Positions 11,014 to 20,196 of a stretch of 64,000 nucleotides of DNA are shown one piece after another. Position numbers and translations under genes: made by a program. A model generated the notes under the pieces. It saw only the letters and a list, made by a program, of their open reading frames with translations, was not told the DNA's origin and searched no databases. This DNA is from Prevotella sp. khp7 (GTDB lineage: Bacteria > Bacteroidota > Bacteroidia > Bacteroidales > Bacteroidaceae): the NCBI RefSeq assembly GCF_900109055.1, contig NZ_FOIV01000003.1, positions 248,001-312,000 of the forward strand, read 5' to 3'. The stretch's first letter is position 1. Each line of letters opens with the position of its first letter.

Positions 11014-12135
11014 ATGAAACAGAAAACTTGCGGATTGAGCGTTCGGATAAGCCGTATCGCTCAGCGTAGGACACTCGCCATGATGTTGGCAGTGTTCAGC
11101 AGTGTTGCAGCTATGGGGCAACAGAAGAAAGATGGCGAGGTGAACTGGATGGACGACCTCACCAGTCGTATCACATTGAATGGTTATGCTCAGGGAGGCT
11201 GGTCATACCAGGATCCTAATGGCAAGAAAACCAATGCCTACAACCTTAAACGTACGCTACTATGGGCAAAGGCACGTATCACCGACCGCTGGTCGTTCCT
11301 GTTTATGCACGACTTCTCGAGTGTTGTTCAGGAGTTCTATACCGATTACAGAGTTTCAAAAGGCAATGAGATGACTGTCCGTCTGGGACAGTTCAAGCAC
11401 TCTTACTCGATGGAGAACCCGCTCTCGCCCACACAGTTGGAACTGATTGATGTCTATTCACAAGCCGTGCTCTATCTGGCTGGTGAAGGCCCCGATCCGC
11501 TGAACGGCGTGAACTACGGTCGTGATATGGGACTTGAGGTGTATGGTGATCTGGCTAAGGGAGCGGTACACTACGAACTGGCCCTGATGAGCGGTCAGGG
11601 TATCAATCGTAAGGACCAGAACAATCAGAAAGACTTTATTGCCAAACTCGAACTGCGTCCCATGCCAGGACTCCGTTTTGTGACATCGGGCTATCTGGGT
11701 ACAGGCTGTGCTGTAGGTAATGCTGCCTGGAATCCTGATATACAGGTAGGCGATAACTATAAGCGCAATCGTTACAGCGTAGGCGTAGAGTATAAGACTC
11801 AGGCCTACACAGGAAGTAAATACAAGGAGGCCCGTCCTGCTTCTATCCGTGCAGAGTGGCTCGGTGGTCAGGATGGCGAGGTTGGCTCGCGTGGTGGTTA
11901 TGCTACCGTCTGTATTCCTGTAGTCGACGCACTTGATGTCGTAGCCAGCGGTGAGACCTTCGACCGTAATACTAAGGTGGACGGATGGGAACAGACCAAT
12001 CTGACACTCGGTCTGCAGTACTGGTTCTACAAGAAGTGCCGTATGCAGTTACAGTACACCCGCTGCCTCTGTGGTGAGAATATCAGTTCAAAGGACTATA
12101 ACTGGCTTCAGGCCCAGGTCCAAGTCGCATTCTAA
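11014..12135 (+). CDS. Phosphate-selective porin O/P-like outer-membrane porin
   Basis: The 373-residue protein has a long, positively charged N terminus before a signal peptide (MMLAVFSSVAAMGQQ). Its body alternates aromatic and charged beta-strands, as in LNGYAQGGWSYQ and FLFMHDFSSVVQEFYTDYR, and it ends in the aromatic strand WLQAQVQVAF. This fits porins of the OprO/OprP superfamily, which in Bacteroidota often serve substrates other than phosphate. It is followed by a sodium:solute symporter after 17 bp, so the pair probably moves the same small solute across the outer and inner membranes. Placement among glycosidase genes suggests a sugar or sugar acid. Confidence 0.75.
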   Translation: MKQKTCGLSVRISRIAQRRTLAMMLAVFSSVAAMGQQKKDGEVNWMDDLTSRITLNGYAQGGWSYQDPNGKKTNAYNLKRTLLWAKARITDRWSFLFMHDFSSVVQEFYTDYRVSKGNEMTVRLGQFKHSYSMENPLSPTQLELIDVYSQAVLYLAGEGPDPLNGVNYGRDMGLEVYGDLAKGAVHYELALMSGQGINRKDQNNQKDFIAKLELRPMPGLRFVTSGYLGTGCAVGNAAWNPDIQVGDNYKRNRYSVGVEYKTQAYTGSKYKEARPASIRAEWLGGQDGEVGSRGGYATVCIPVVDALDVVASGETFDRNTKVDGWEQTNLTLGLQYWFYKKCRMQLQYTRCLCGENISSKDYNWLQAQVQVAF

Positions 12136-12152
12136 ATAGAAACTAAGAAACT

Positions 12153-13673
12153 ATGATTATAAAGATTACTCTGACCATCATCTTCCTGGCCGTGATGATT
12201 GGTGTGGGGTTGTATACCCGTAAGCAGGCCAGCAGTGTTGACGGATTTGTGTTGGGCGGGCGTGCCGTTGGTCCATGGCTCACGGCCTTCGCCTTTGGTA
12301 CTTCTTATTTCTCGGCAGTAGTCTTTGTCGGCTATGCCGGACAGTTTGGCTGGAAATACGGATTGTCGAGTGCGTGGATAGGTATTGGTAATGCCATTAT
12401 CGGCTCGCTTCTGGCATGGATCATCTTAGGTCGGCGAACCAAACTGATGACCCAGCATATCGAGAGCCGTACGATGCCCGACTTCTTTGGTACCCGCTTC
12501 AGCGATCAGGGCTTGCGTGTTGTCGCATCCGTTATTGCCTTCGTGTTCCTGATTCCCTACACAGCTGGTGTATATAGCGGTATCTCACGCCTCTTCGAGA
12601 TGGGATTCGGTATTCCCTACGAGTATTGTGTGGTGATTATGGCTGTTCTGACGGCTGTCTATGTGATTCTGGGTGGTTATAAGGCCACAGCCATGAACGA
12701 CTTCATACAGGGCATCATTATGCTCTTCGGTATTGTTGCTGTTATCGTAGCCGTTCTCAATGCTCAGGGCGGTCTCTTGGCCGCTGTAGATAAACTGGCT
12801 TTGATTCCCTCGGATGCCGATCCTGCTGTAAACGGCGGATTCGCTTCGTGGTTCGGTCCTGATCCGTGGGGACTGCTCGGCGTGGTCATCCTGACTTCGC
12901 TTGGTACGATGGGCTTGCCACAGATGGTGGGTAAGTTCTATTCTATTACGGATGAAGCCGCCATCAAGCGTGGTACAGTCATCTCAACGGTCTTTGCCTT
13001 TATCGTGGCTGGCGGCTGTTATTTCCTCGGAGGTTTCGGACGTCTCTATGAACCCGTTATCGGAGCGAATGGCAAGATAGCCTTCGACTCGATTGTCCCT
13101 GCCATGCTTATCACTTTGCCTGACATATTGATTGCCCTTGTGGTCTTGCTGGTTTTGTCGGCCTCTATGTCTACGCTGGCTTCTCTGGTGCTCACCTCAT
13201 CGTCAACGATGACCCTCGACCTGATATATCGCGACAAGAAGTCGTTGCCTGGTGAGGTAGAGGATGGTAGTATCGACGATATCGTGGCAGAGAAGATAGA
13301 GCGTCGTAAGGTGATTGTGATGCGTGTGCTCATCATGTTCTTCATAGCCATCTCATTATTGATAGCCTTGAATCCGCCAACGTTTATCGCTCAGCTGATG
13401 GGTATCTCATGGGGCGCTCTTGCCGGTGCTTTCCTGGCTCCCTTTATGTTGGGCCTTTATTGGCGTGGCGTTACTCCGAAGAGCGTATGGGCCTGCTTCG
13501 TCTGGGGTGTAGGTCTGACGGTTGTCAATATGCTCATCGGCAATCCTATCAACCCCATTAACTGTGGTGCTATCGCCATGGTTGGCGGTTTCCCTGTAGT
13601 ATGGATTGTCAGTCTGATGACGAAGAAGCTTCCCCAACAGACTATTGCCAGCATCTTTGAGTGCTATAAGTAA
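12153..13673 (+). CDS. Sodium:solute symporter (SSS family)
   Basis: This 506-residue inner-membrane protein has about 13 hydrophobic segments. Family signatures include FVLGGRAVGPWLTAFAFGT near residues 30-50 and LVLSASMSTLASLVLTSSS near 330-350, the region that forms the sodium site in this fold. The SSS family imports sugars, amino acids, vitamins or pantothenate with sodium. The neighbours (porin, LacI regulator, glycosidases) favour a carbohydrate. It is in an operon with the porin and ends at a hairpin at 13706-13740. Confidence 0.88.
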   Translation: MIIKITLTIIFLAVMIGVGLYTRKQASSVDGFVLGGRAVGPWLTAFAFGTSYFSAVVFVGYAGQFGWKYGLSSAWIGIGNAIIGSLLAWIILGRRTKLMTQHIESRTMPDFFGTRFSDQGLRVVASVIAFVFLIPYTAGVYSGISRLFEMGFGIPYEYCVVIMAVLTAVYVILGGYKATAMNDFIQGIIMLFGIVAVIVAVLNAQGGLLAAVDKLALIPSDADPAVNGGFASWFGPDPWGLLGVVILTSLGTMGLPQMVGKFYSITDEAAIKRGTVISTVFAFIVAGGCYFLGGFGRLYEPVIGANGKIAFDSIVPAMLITLPDILIALVVLLVLSASMSTLASLVLTSSSTMTLDLIYRDKKSLPGEVEDGSIDDIVAEKIERRKVIVMRVLIMFFIAISLLIALNPPTFIAQLMGISWGALAGAFLAPFMLGLYWRGVTPKSVWACFVWGVGLTVVNMLIGNPINPINCGAIAMVGGFPVVWIVSLMTKKLPQQTIASIFECYK

Positions 13674-13699
13674 GAGTACTTGAGTGTTTTCTCATAGAA

Positions 13700-13793
13700 A
13701 AATAAAAAAGCAAGAGTGTCATCACGACAGTCTTGCTTTTACCTTTTCTAACTAACTTATTATCAACTATTCATTACTCATTCATTTTTGCTG
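13700..13793 (-). ncRNA. Candidate small RNA of about 90 nt
   Basis: A minus-strand promoter with consensus spacing (13797-13827) points away from lacI. About 55-90 bases later a 10-bp perfect stem is followed on the minus strand by TTTTTTATTTTT. The DNA in between has stop codons in all frames, and the only ATGs open peptides of two or three residues, so the product is probably RNA. Ends are estimated from the promoter and terminator. Nothing shows what it pairs with. Confidence 0.5.
13704..13740. terminator. Terminator shared by the symporter and a minus-strand transcript
   Basis: A perfect 10-bp stem, AAAAGCAAGA (13706-13715) with TCTTGCTTTT (13731-13740), lies 32 bp after the symporter stop. 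The longer T-run lies on the minus strand, so it serves that direction best, but it can also stop the symporter transcript. Confidence 0.8.
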
Positions 13794-13796
13794 GTG

Positions 13797-13827
13797 CAAA
13801 GGTACGACGAAAATTCTCAAAATGCAA
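13797..13827 (-). promoter_or_regulatory. Orphan minus-strand promoter
   Basis: Read on the minus strand, TTG (13825-13827) is followed by a 20-bp gap and TACCTTTG (13797-13804), a full consensus match. No coding gene follows on that strand before the terminator at 13704-13740. Confidence 0.65.
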
Positions 13828-13849
13828 GTGTTTTAAACTAAAATTACAC

Positions 13850-13887
13850 GTAAACGTTTGCAATTTAAGATTATTTTTGTATCTTTG
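13850..13887 (+). promoter_or_regulatory. lacI promoter with overlapping LacI-type operator
   Basis: TTTG (13857-13860), a 19-bp gap and TATCTTTG (13880-13887) form the promoter. The palindrome AAACGTTT (13852-13859), with the central CG typical of LacI/PurR-family operators, overlaps the -33 box. Binding by the gene's own product would block the promoter, so autoregulation is likely. No second copy was seen upstream of the porin. Confidence 0.65.
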
Positions 13888-13918
13888 CATCCGAACCATC
13901 TTTTTTTGTAATCAACAT

Positions 13919-14932
13919 ATGACAAATCATAAGCGTCGTACATCGTTGAAAGACCTTGCCCAGGAACTGGGTGTGAGTATAGCTACTGTTAGCCGAGCCC
14001 TGCGTAATTCTCCAGAGATTGGCATGGAGATGCAGGAAAAAGTAAAAGCGCTTGCCAAGAAGTTGAATTACAGACCTAATCCCTTTGCCCAAAGCTTGAG
14101 AAAAGAAGCCCCGAGAGTTATTGGTGTGGTGGTTCCCAATCTGGTGACCCATTATTATGCTGCTGTGCTCGACGGTATTGAGGATGAGGCGCGTAAGGCG
14201 GGCTATTCGGTGATTAGTGCCAATACCCATGAAGACAGCGAGGCTGAGGTGAGGGCTATTGATAACTTTATCAGTCTTCACGTAGAGGGTATCATAGCCT
14301 GTCTGTCGCAGAACACCACAGATTACAGCCATTTTGAAGAGATAGCCCAAATGGGTATCCCCCTGGTGTTCTTTGGCCGTACTTGTTTGCAGGACCGGTT
14401 CTCGAGCGTGATGGCTAATGGCGACGTGGCAGCCCAAGAGGCCACCCAGCATCTGATTGATACGGGTAGCAGGAGGATTGCCTTTATCGGTGGCCCGAAC
14501 CATCTGGATATGGTGCGTCGTCGCAAGCACGGATATCTGGAGGCTCTGAGGGAGAATAAAATCCCCATTGACCGCAACCTGGTGATATGTGAGAAGATAG
14601 ACTACGACTGGGCTTATGAGGCCACGAAAAAGCTGCTGGACAATCATGCTGACGCCATATTGGCCTTCAATGACATTATTACCTTCGCAGCCTTCTCTGC
14701 CATAAAAGACAAGGGGCTCCGTATTCCCGACGATGTGGCACTGATAGGTTTTACCGACGATGTGCATGCCAGTTATGTGACGCCACGCATGTCGGCCATC
14801 GAAGATCAGAGCCATGAGATGGGCATCGAGTCATGCAAGCTCCTGTTGAAGAACATCAACGGCGATACGAAGATCTATAAGAAAATCGTGCCGCAGAAGC
14901 TTGTTATCCGCGACACGAGTGCTAAGCGATAG
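13919..14932 (+). CDS. LacI-family transcriptional regulator
   Basis: The ATG at 13919 gives 337 residues starting with the DNA-binding domain: helix-turn-helix TSLKDLAQELGVSIATVSRA at about residues 8-27, and a hinge with YRPNPFAQSLR near 50-60. A periplasmic-binding-protein-like effector domain follows (VVVPNLVTHYYAAVLDGIE). A longer in-frame reading would begin upstream of the promoter and is rejected. In this family a small sugar or nucleoside releases or promotes DNA binding. It lies beside the porin-symporter operon but has its own promoter. Its effector and full regulon are unknown. Confidence 0.92.
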   Translation: MTNHKRRTSLKDLAQELGVSIATVSRALRNSPEIGMEMQEKVKALAKKLNYRPNPFAQSLRKEAPRVIGVVVPNLVTHYYAAVLDGIEDEARKAGYSVISANTHEDSEAEVRAIDNFISLHVEGIIACLSQNTTDYSHFEEIAQMGIPLVFFGRTCLQDRFSSVMANGDVAAQEATQHLIDTGSRRIAFIGGPNHLDMVRRRKHGYLEALRENKIPIDRNLVICEKIDYDWAYEATKKLLDNHADAILAFNDIITFAAFSAIKDKGLRIPDDVALIGFTDDVHASYVTPRMSAIEDQSHEMGIESCKLLLKNINGDTKIYKKIVPQKLVIRDTSAKR

Positions 14933-14941
14933 CTTTTTCCC

Positions 14942-16897
14942 TTAATTTTTCAGCGCCCTCATAGCATTGAGGACAGCCAGTACCGTGACGCCGACGTCTG
15001 CGAAAACGGCCATCCACATCGTGGCAAGACCAAAGGTGGCGAGAATCAGTACGCTTATCTTGACGATGATGGCGAACCACACGTTCTGGCGGGCTATGGC
15101 CAAGGTGCGTCGGGCTATGCGGATGGCGAGGGCTATCTTCGAAGGTTTGTCGTCCATCAGTACCACGTCTGCTGCCTCGATGGCCGCGTCGCTTCCCAGA
15201 CCGCCCATAGCAATACCTACGTCAGCACGAGCCAGAACGGGGGCATCGTTGATGCCGTCGCCGACAAAGGCAACCTTGGCTTCCGAAGCAGCCAACTCGC
15301 GTTCCATGAAAGCCACCTTGTCGGCTGGTAGCAGTTCAGCATGGTATCCCGTCAGTGACAGCTGACTGGCCACGTGCTGAGCCACCTCCTTACGGTCGCC
15401 TGTGAGCATAATGGCTTTGCTGATACCCAGCGCCTTGAGCGATGCAATAGCTTCAGCACTGTCTTCTTTCACTTTGTCGTTGATGACAATATGGCCGGCA
15501 TACTGTCCGTCGATGGCTACATGAATGATGGTACCCACATGATGGCAGTCGTGCCACTTTGCTCCGATGCTTTCCATCATCTTCGTGTTGCCCACACTCA
15601 CCATCTTATCGCCCACACGGGCACGTATGCCGTGACCGGCGATTTCCTCAACCTCTGTCACCTCACAGCCGTCGCTGGCCTCTTCAGGAAAGGCGTCGCG
15701 CAGGGCTGCACCAATTGGGTGGGTGGTATAGTGCTCCACATGGGCGGCAAGATGAAGTAGCTGCCGCTCGTCGTATTGGTCGGGGTGAACGGCCTCGACA
15801 GCGAATTGTCCATGGGTGAGCGTACCGGTTTTATCAAACACAACCGTTTCGGTCTGTGCCAGCACATCCATATAACTGGCGCCCTTGATGAGGATACCCT
15901 TACGCGAAGCGCCGCCGATACCTCCGAAGAAGGTGAGGGGAACGCTGATTACCAAAGCACAGGGACAACTCACTACCAGGAACATCAGCGCACGATAGAG
16001 CCAAGTGGCAAAAGCGCCTCCGAACAGGGTAGGGATGACTACCAGGGCAATAGCTGCAAACACCACTACTGGCGTATAGATACGGGCGAAACGTGTGATG
16101 AACGTCTCGCTCTTCGACTTGCTGTTGGTGGCGTGCTCCACAAGGTTCAGTATCTTTGAGACGGTACTCTCGCCAAAGGCTTTCGTTACGCGAACCTTGA
16201 TGACGCCAGAGAGGTTCACACAACCGGAGATGACCTCATCGCCGGTCTCCAGCTCACGAGGCAGGCTCTCGCCCGTCAGGGCGATGGTGTTCAGCGAGGT
16301 GCTGCCTTCGATAATCGTACCGTCGAGGGGAACCTTCTCGCCTGGACGAATCACGATCACTGAACCAACAGCCACTGCCTCCGGAGATACGTCCTGGACT
16401 CCATGTGTCCCTGTCTCCTTGTCTCCTGAAATTTCTACGTGAGCCACGTCAGGACGGATGTCCATCAGGTGGGCAATGCTGTCACGACTTTTCCCTTCGG
16501 CATATCCCTCAAAGAGCTCACCTATCTGGAAGAACAGCATCACGAATACCGCCTCAGGGAATTCCGTTTCGGCTCCGGGCAGGAATCCGATACAGAGTGC
16601 TCCGATGGTAGCTATCGACATGAGGAAATGCTCGTTGAAGGCGTCACCGCTCAGCAGTCCCTCTACGGCCTCTTTCAGGGTGTTGTGCCCGATGAGCAGA
16701 TAGGGTACCAGGTAGACGAGCAGCAACTGCCATGTGGTGAGACTGGTGTTTTTCTCGATGATAACGGCCACGATGAGCAATACAGCAGTCACAATGATGA
16801 GTGCCAGCTGTTCTTTCAGACTGTGTTCGTGCTCGTGATGGTGCTCATGCTTATGCTCACATGAGCTGCACGCTTCGTGATGATGTTGATGTGCCAT
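14942..16897 (-). CDS. P1B-type heavy-metal (Zn/Cd/Pb-like) transporting ATPase
   Basis: The start at 16897 gives 651 residues and places the ATG 28 bp downstream of a good -7 box. The N terminus has no HMA domain but a His/Cys-rich stretch ([21 protein letters not shown] region, residues 4-25) that could bind metal. The metal-site motif SCPCALVIS precedes the phosphorylated Asp355 in [17 protein letters not shown] and [20 protein letters not shown] are the nucleotide-binding and hinge motifs. The CPC plus His-rich pattern fits zinc/cadmium export. About eight extra residues (roughly 157-169, [12 protein letters not shown]) in the actuator region coincide with a copy of the purine-rich DNA repeat. 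Confidence 0.93.
   Translation of the reverse strand: MAHQHHHEACSSCEHKHEHHHEHEHSLKEQLALIIVTAVLLIVAVIIEKNTSLTTWQLLLVYLVPYLLIGHNTLKEAVEGLLSGDAFNEHFLMSIATIGALCIGFLPGAETEFPEAVFVMLFFQIGELFEGYAEGKSRDSIAHLMDIRPDVAHVEISGDKETGTHGVQDVSPEAVAVGSVIVIRPGEKVPLDGTIIEGSTSLNTIALTGESLPRELETGDEVISGCVNLSGVIKVRVTKAFGESTVSKILNLVEHATNSKSKSETFITRFARIYTPVVVFAAIALVVIPTLFGGAFATWLYRALMFLVVSCPCALVISVPLTFFGGIGGASRKGILIKGASYMDVLAQTETVVFDKTGTLTHGQFAVEAVHPDQYDERQLLHLAAHVEHYTTHPIGAALRDAFPEEASDGCEVTEVEEIAGHGIRARVGDKMVSVGNTKMMESIGAKWHDCHHVGTIIHVAIDGQYAGHIVINDKVKEDSAEAIASLKALGISKAIMLTGDRKEVAQHVASQLSLTGYHAELLPADKVAFMERELAASEAKVAFVGDGINDAPVLARADVGIAMGGLGSDAAIEAADVVLMDDKPSKIALAIRIARRTLAIARQNVWFAIIVKISVLILATFGLATMWMAVFADVGVTVLAVLNAMRALKN
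16391..16429 (-). repeat. Purine-rich repeat copy inside the metal ATPase gene
   Basis: The plus-strand text GTCCTGGACTCC followed by CTGTCTCC and TTGTCTCC units matches the right arm of the element at 3058-3096, apart from C/T changes and small shifts. It is translated in frame in the ATPase as part of [16 protein letters not shown]. The rest of the element (interior and second arm) is absent here. Confidence 0.7.
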
Positions 16898-16924
16898 ATT
16901 CTCTACTTTTTTACTTTCTGGGTG

Positions 16925-16958
16925 CAAAGGTATGAAGAATGTTTCGCAACTCAGTTGC
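16925..16958 (-). promoter_or_regulatory. Metal ATPase promoter with GCAACTCAGTTGC operator
   Basis: On the minus strand TACCTTTG (16925-16932) is a -7 box 28 bp before the ATG. Just upstream, where RNA polymerase must bind, is the perfect 6-1-6 palindrome GCAACTCAGTTGC (16946-16958). A metal-sensing repressor such as a Fur-, ArsR- or MerR-type protein is the natural candidate. The regulator is not encoded nearby. Confidence 0.55.
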
Positions 16959-16975
16959 AATTTTTTTGCAGATTA

Positions 16976-17007
16976 TTTGTTTTTCTCGTGGAAAACCCTT
17001 ACATTTG
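16976..17007 (+). promoter_or_regulatory. Promoter of the sensor-GH31 operon
   Basis: TTTG (16976-16979), a 20-bp gap and TACATTTG (17000-17007) match the consensus. The sensor gene starts 40 bp downstream. Confidence 0.8.
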
Positions 17008-17047
17008 TAGCGCAATAACGAAATATGAATCATAACCGATAACTATT

Positions 17048-20000
17048 ATGAAGCAGCTTCTGACCTCTTTGCTCCTGATGTTCAGCCTCGGAATGAGCGC
17101 GGCTTCTACCGTGATTCCTGATATGAAGTTCCGTCGTCTGGATACGCGCGATGGCCTTTCTAACTCAACCATCAATTACCTTTTCCAAGACTCAAAGGGC
17201 TTTATCTGGATAGGCACGTCCTATGGTTTGAACCGTTACGACGGCTACCGTTTCCGTACCTACTATTCCAGTCCGAGCGACTCTACCTCGCTGCGTAATA
17301 ATTATATTGATCAGATATGGGAAGACCACTTAGGTCGTCTCTGGCTGAAGCAGGGCATGAACTACAGTATTTTCGACCCCGTCACAGAGCGCGTAAACCG
17401 TAACCCTACTACCGAACTGGTCAAGTGGGGCATCAAGGGCGGTATCGACCGCTTCTATATCGACTCCGAGAAGCGCATCTGGGTGAAGACCTATGATGAG
17501 GGCCTCTATTGCTACAACCCCAAGAAGAAAAAACTCAAGCTGGTGAAGTATGGCTATGCCCAGGACGAGATCTCGAAAGAGTTCTGGGTATCTTCGTTTG
17601 GCGAGTCTGACGGTCGCCTGCTCATGGCTTCGAGCGATGGCGACATGATGATCGTCGATGGCGATCATGGAACGGTGCTCTCGAAAGACAGCTATATGCG
17701 TAACAATGGCGGCAAGCCTAGCGATGCCTATAACATTTTTGTCGACAAGCGCAACAACTACTGGGTCATCACCGGAGGCGGTAAGGTGTTTATCTTCGAC
17801 CAGAAGGAGAAGAAGTGGCACACGTCCGTCAACAGCTATTTCGCAGAATACGGTATCCCCGCACTGCCCAGTCCTATGCAGATCTGGGATGTGGCTATGG
17901 ACCATCGCGGATGGCTGTGGATTGCGACGGATCATGAAGGTCTGTTCGTGGTCGACCCGAAGAGCAAGGAGGTGAAGCAGTTCGTCAACAACAAGTATGA
18001 TACCACCACCCTGAGCGAGAACACGGCCAAGCATCTGCTGATCGATAAGAATGGCGGCGTATGGATAGCATGCTATCGTAATGGTCTGAACCAGTATATC
18101 GAGAAGCTGCTGGGCTTCAAGACCCTCGAACTGGGCGATGTCAACACCACCACAGAGGATATCTACGGCAACTACTGGCTGGGTACAGACAATCGCGGCA
18201 TCGTTAAGTACGTGCCCTCTACGGGCGAGACCGAGGTTTACGACAAGGCCCGCTGTGGCTTCGCTTCCGACATCATGGTGGCCTCGTATGGCGCAAGCGA
18301 CGGTTCCGTGTGGTTCGGAACCTATAACGGCGGTCTGATCCGCATCGCCAATGGTCATGCCACCAACTATACCGCCTCGAATGCTGAGGACGGCCTGTTG
18401 AACAACAACGTATGGTCTGTCACCGAGGATAAGTGGGGCAACATCTGGCTGGGCACGCTGGGCAACGGTGTGCAGCAACTGGATGTCAAGACCGGAAAGT
18501 TCAAGACCTACAATTCCTATAACTCCAATCTGCCAGAGAACTTCATGACCTCGGCCACGTGGACGGCAAAAGGCTGGCTCATGGTGGGACACTCGCAGTA
18601 CTATTCGCTCATCAATCCCTTGAGCGGAAAGATTGTCAACATCACCATCCCCGCCATCCCCGGACAGCCGGCAGCTATGGCGTCGACGACCTGTGTCATC
18701 GAAGACAGCCGAGGCCTTGTATGGCACGGCTCTACAGCAGGCTGTTGTGTCGTCGACGGAAAGACAGGCAAGCAGACCCTTCTCGACAGGAACAGCGGCC
18801 TTCTGGGCTCGAGTGTCGTGGGTATTGCCGAAGACCTCCAGCATAACATGTGGGTTGTTACTGAGCACGGCGTCTCGAGTGTCGTTCCTAAGAAAGAGGA
18901 AGATGGCGACTGGACGTTCACCGTGAGCAGCTTCAGCAGCCGCGACGGATTGCAGGAAGGCCCCTACAACCAGCGTTCCATCTCTCGCACTAAGGACGGT
19001 CTGATCCTGGTGGGCGGTCTTGGAGGTGTAGACGTTATCTATCCTAAGCTTGTGGCCAATATCCACAATACGGAGAAGCCCATCTTCAGTGGTCTGAAAC
19101 TCTTCGGACAGGAACTGGGCGTAGGCGATGAATACGAAGGTCGCGTGATTCTGAAAAAGGCACTCAACGACAGTCGCGAGCTGACCCTCCGTCATTACGA
19201 GAACCAGTTCACTATCCAGCTGGCTACCGATAAGGGCGAAATCCACAACCCCTCGCGCTTCGTCTATATGCTCGAAGGTTTCAGCGACAAGTGGATTAAG
19301 ACAGAAGAGCAGGATCCCAACATCACCTATATGTCGCTCCATCATGGCAGTTACGTGCTTCATGTGCGCATGCTCAACGAAGACGGCACCATGGGACAGA
19401 ACGAGGCCACGCTGAAGATCACCATCACGCCCCCGCTGCTGCGCAATCGCTGGATACTGCTGCTGTTCCTCCTCTTCGTGGCTGCTGCAGTGTGGCTGTG
19501 GCGTCACTTCTTCCTGAAGCGTCAGGCCGATCACGTAGAGCGTGAGCGCTTGCGCATGGAGGTGAAGAAGAAGCAGTGGATGAACGAGATGAAGACCCAG
19601 ATGATGGCTGAGGAGCAGACCGCCCGGAAGAATGCAGAGTCCCGGCAGCCCGAGTGGGAGGTGAGCGCGCTGACACTGCACCGCCAGGAGAACGACCTCC
19701 AGGCGTTCATGAAGGAGCAGTGTGCCCAGTACAAGGCTCCTGACGGCAAGCGGGTGAAGTTCTCCTTCTTCCCTCTGGCTCAGGATCTGAGGCTCGAGTT
19801 CGACCACGATATGATGGCTCAGGCCATCCAGATACTGCTGAACAACTCCGTGATGTTCTCACCCAGCGACTGTCGCATCAAGGTGTTCGTCGACAAGACC
19901 GACAACCATGGCACCATCCGCATTTCGGATAATGGCGTCGGACTGCCCGAGGAGGCCAAGGCTCACATGTTCGACTCTGTGGTGAACGACGACGACCCGG

Positions 20001-20170
20001 GTATATGCCTGCACATCGTGAAGGATATCGTGGAAGCCCATGGCGGAACGGTTGTTGGCGACAACAACGCGGGAGGCGGTTCCGTATTCACCATCACCAT
20101 TCCGCTCGACGATGCCGGCGACGTCGAGGAAGCCGTGTTGATGGACGATGACGATGAAATAAATAACTGA
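17048..20170 (+). CDS. HTCS-like beta-propeller sensor lacking HisKA, receiver and DNA-binding domains
   Basis: This 1040-residue protein has a signal peptide, two-propeller periplasmic repeats of the Reg_prop type at about residues 25-700 (GFIWIGTSYGLNRYDGY is a clear blade), a Y_Y_Y domain at about 720-795, and one membrane helix near 800-822 (WILLLFLLFVAAAVWLW). The cytoplasmic part is a charged coiled coil and a degenerate HATPase domain: ISDNGVGLP is kept, but the ATP lid reads DPGICLHIVK. The usual SHELRTPL phosphoacceptor segment, receiver and AraC domains of hybrid regulators are missing. It heads an operon with the GH31 27 bp downstream. It may sense glycans through a partner protein or be an inactive relic. 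Confidence 0.85.
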   Translation: MKQLLTSLLLMFSLGMSAASTVIPDMKFRRLDTRDGLSNSTINYLFQDSKGFIWIGTSYGLNRYDGYRFRTYYSSPSDSTSLRNNYIDQIWEDHLGRLWLKQGMNYSIFDPVTERVNRNPTTELVKWGIKGGIDRFYIDSEKRIWVKTYDEGLYCYNPKKKKLKLVKYGYAQDEISKEFWVSSFGESDGRLLMASSDGDMMIVDGDHGTVLSKDSYMRNNGGKPSDAYNIFVDKRNNYWVITGGGKVFIFDQKEKKWHTSVNSYFAEYGIPALPSPMQIWDVAMDHRGWLWIATDHEGLFVVDPKSKEVKQFVNNKYDTTTLSENTAKHLLIDKNGGVWIACYRNGLNQYIEKLLGFKTLELGDVNTTTEDIYGNYWLGTDNRGIVKYVPSTGETEVYDKARCGFASDIMVASYGASDGSVWFGTYNGGLIRIANGHATNYTASNAEDGLLNNNVWSVTEDKWGNIWLGTLGNGVQQLDVKTGKFKTYNSYNSNLPENFMTSATWTAKGWLMVGHSQYYSLINPLSGKIVNITIPAIPGQPAAMASTTCVIEDSRGLVWHGSTAGCCVVDGKTGKQTLLDRNSGLLGSSVVGIAEDLQHNMWVVTEHGVSSVVPKKEEDGDWTFTVSSFSSRDGLQEGPYNQRSISRTKDGLILVGGLGGVDVIYPKLVANIHNTEKPIFSGLKLFGQELGVGDEYEGRVILKKALNDSRELTLRHYENQFTIQLATDKGEIHNPSRFVYMLEGFSDKWIKTEEQDPNITYMSLHHGSYVLHVRMLNEDGTMGQNEATLKITITPPLLRNRWILLLFLLFVAAAVWLWRHFFLKRQADHVERERLRMEVKKKQWMNEMKTQMMAEEQTARKNAESRQPEWEVSALTLHRQENDLQAFMKEQCAQYKAPDGKRVKFSFFPLAQDLRLEFDHDMMAQAIQILLNNSVMFSPSDCRIKVFVDKTDNHGTIRISDNGVGLPEEAKAHMFDSVVNDDDPGICLHIVKDIVEAHGGTVVGDNNAGGGSVFTITIPLDDAGDVEEAVLMDDDDEINN

Positions 20171-20196
20171 TATCATCAATAATATAATTAAAACGT

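Noticed and set aside
17330-19807. 825-codon open frame on the minus strand
   Set aside because: It lies wholly inside the sensor gene in another frame; the plus-strand protein has clear propeller and HATPase motifs, while this frame shows none.
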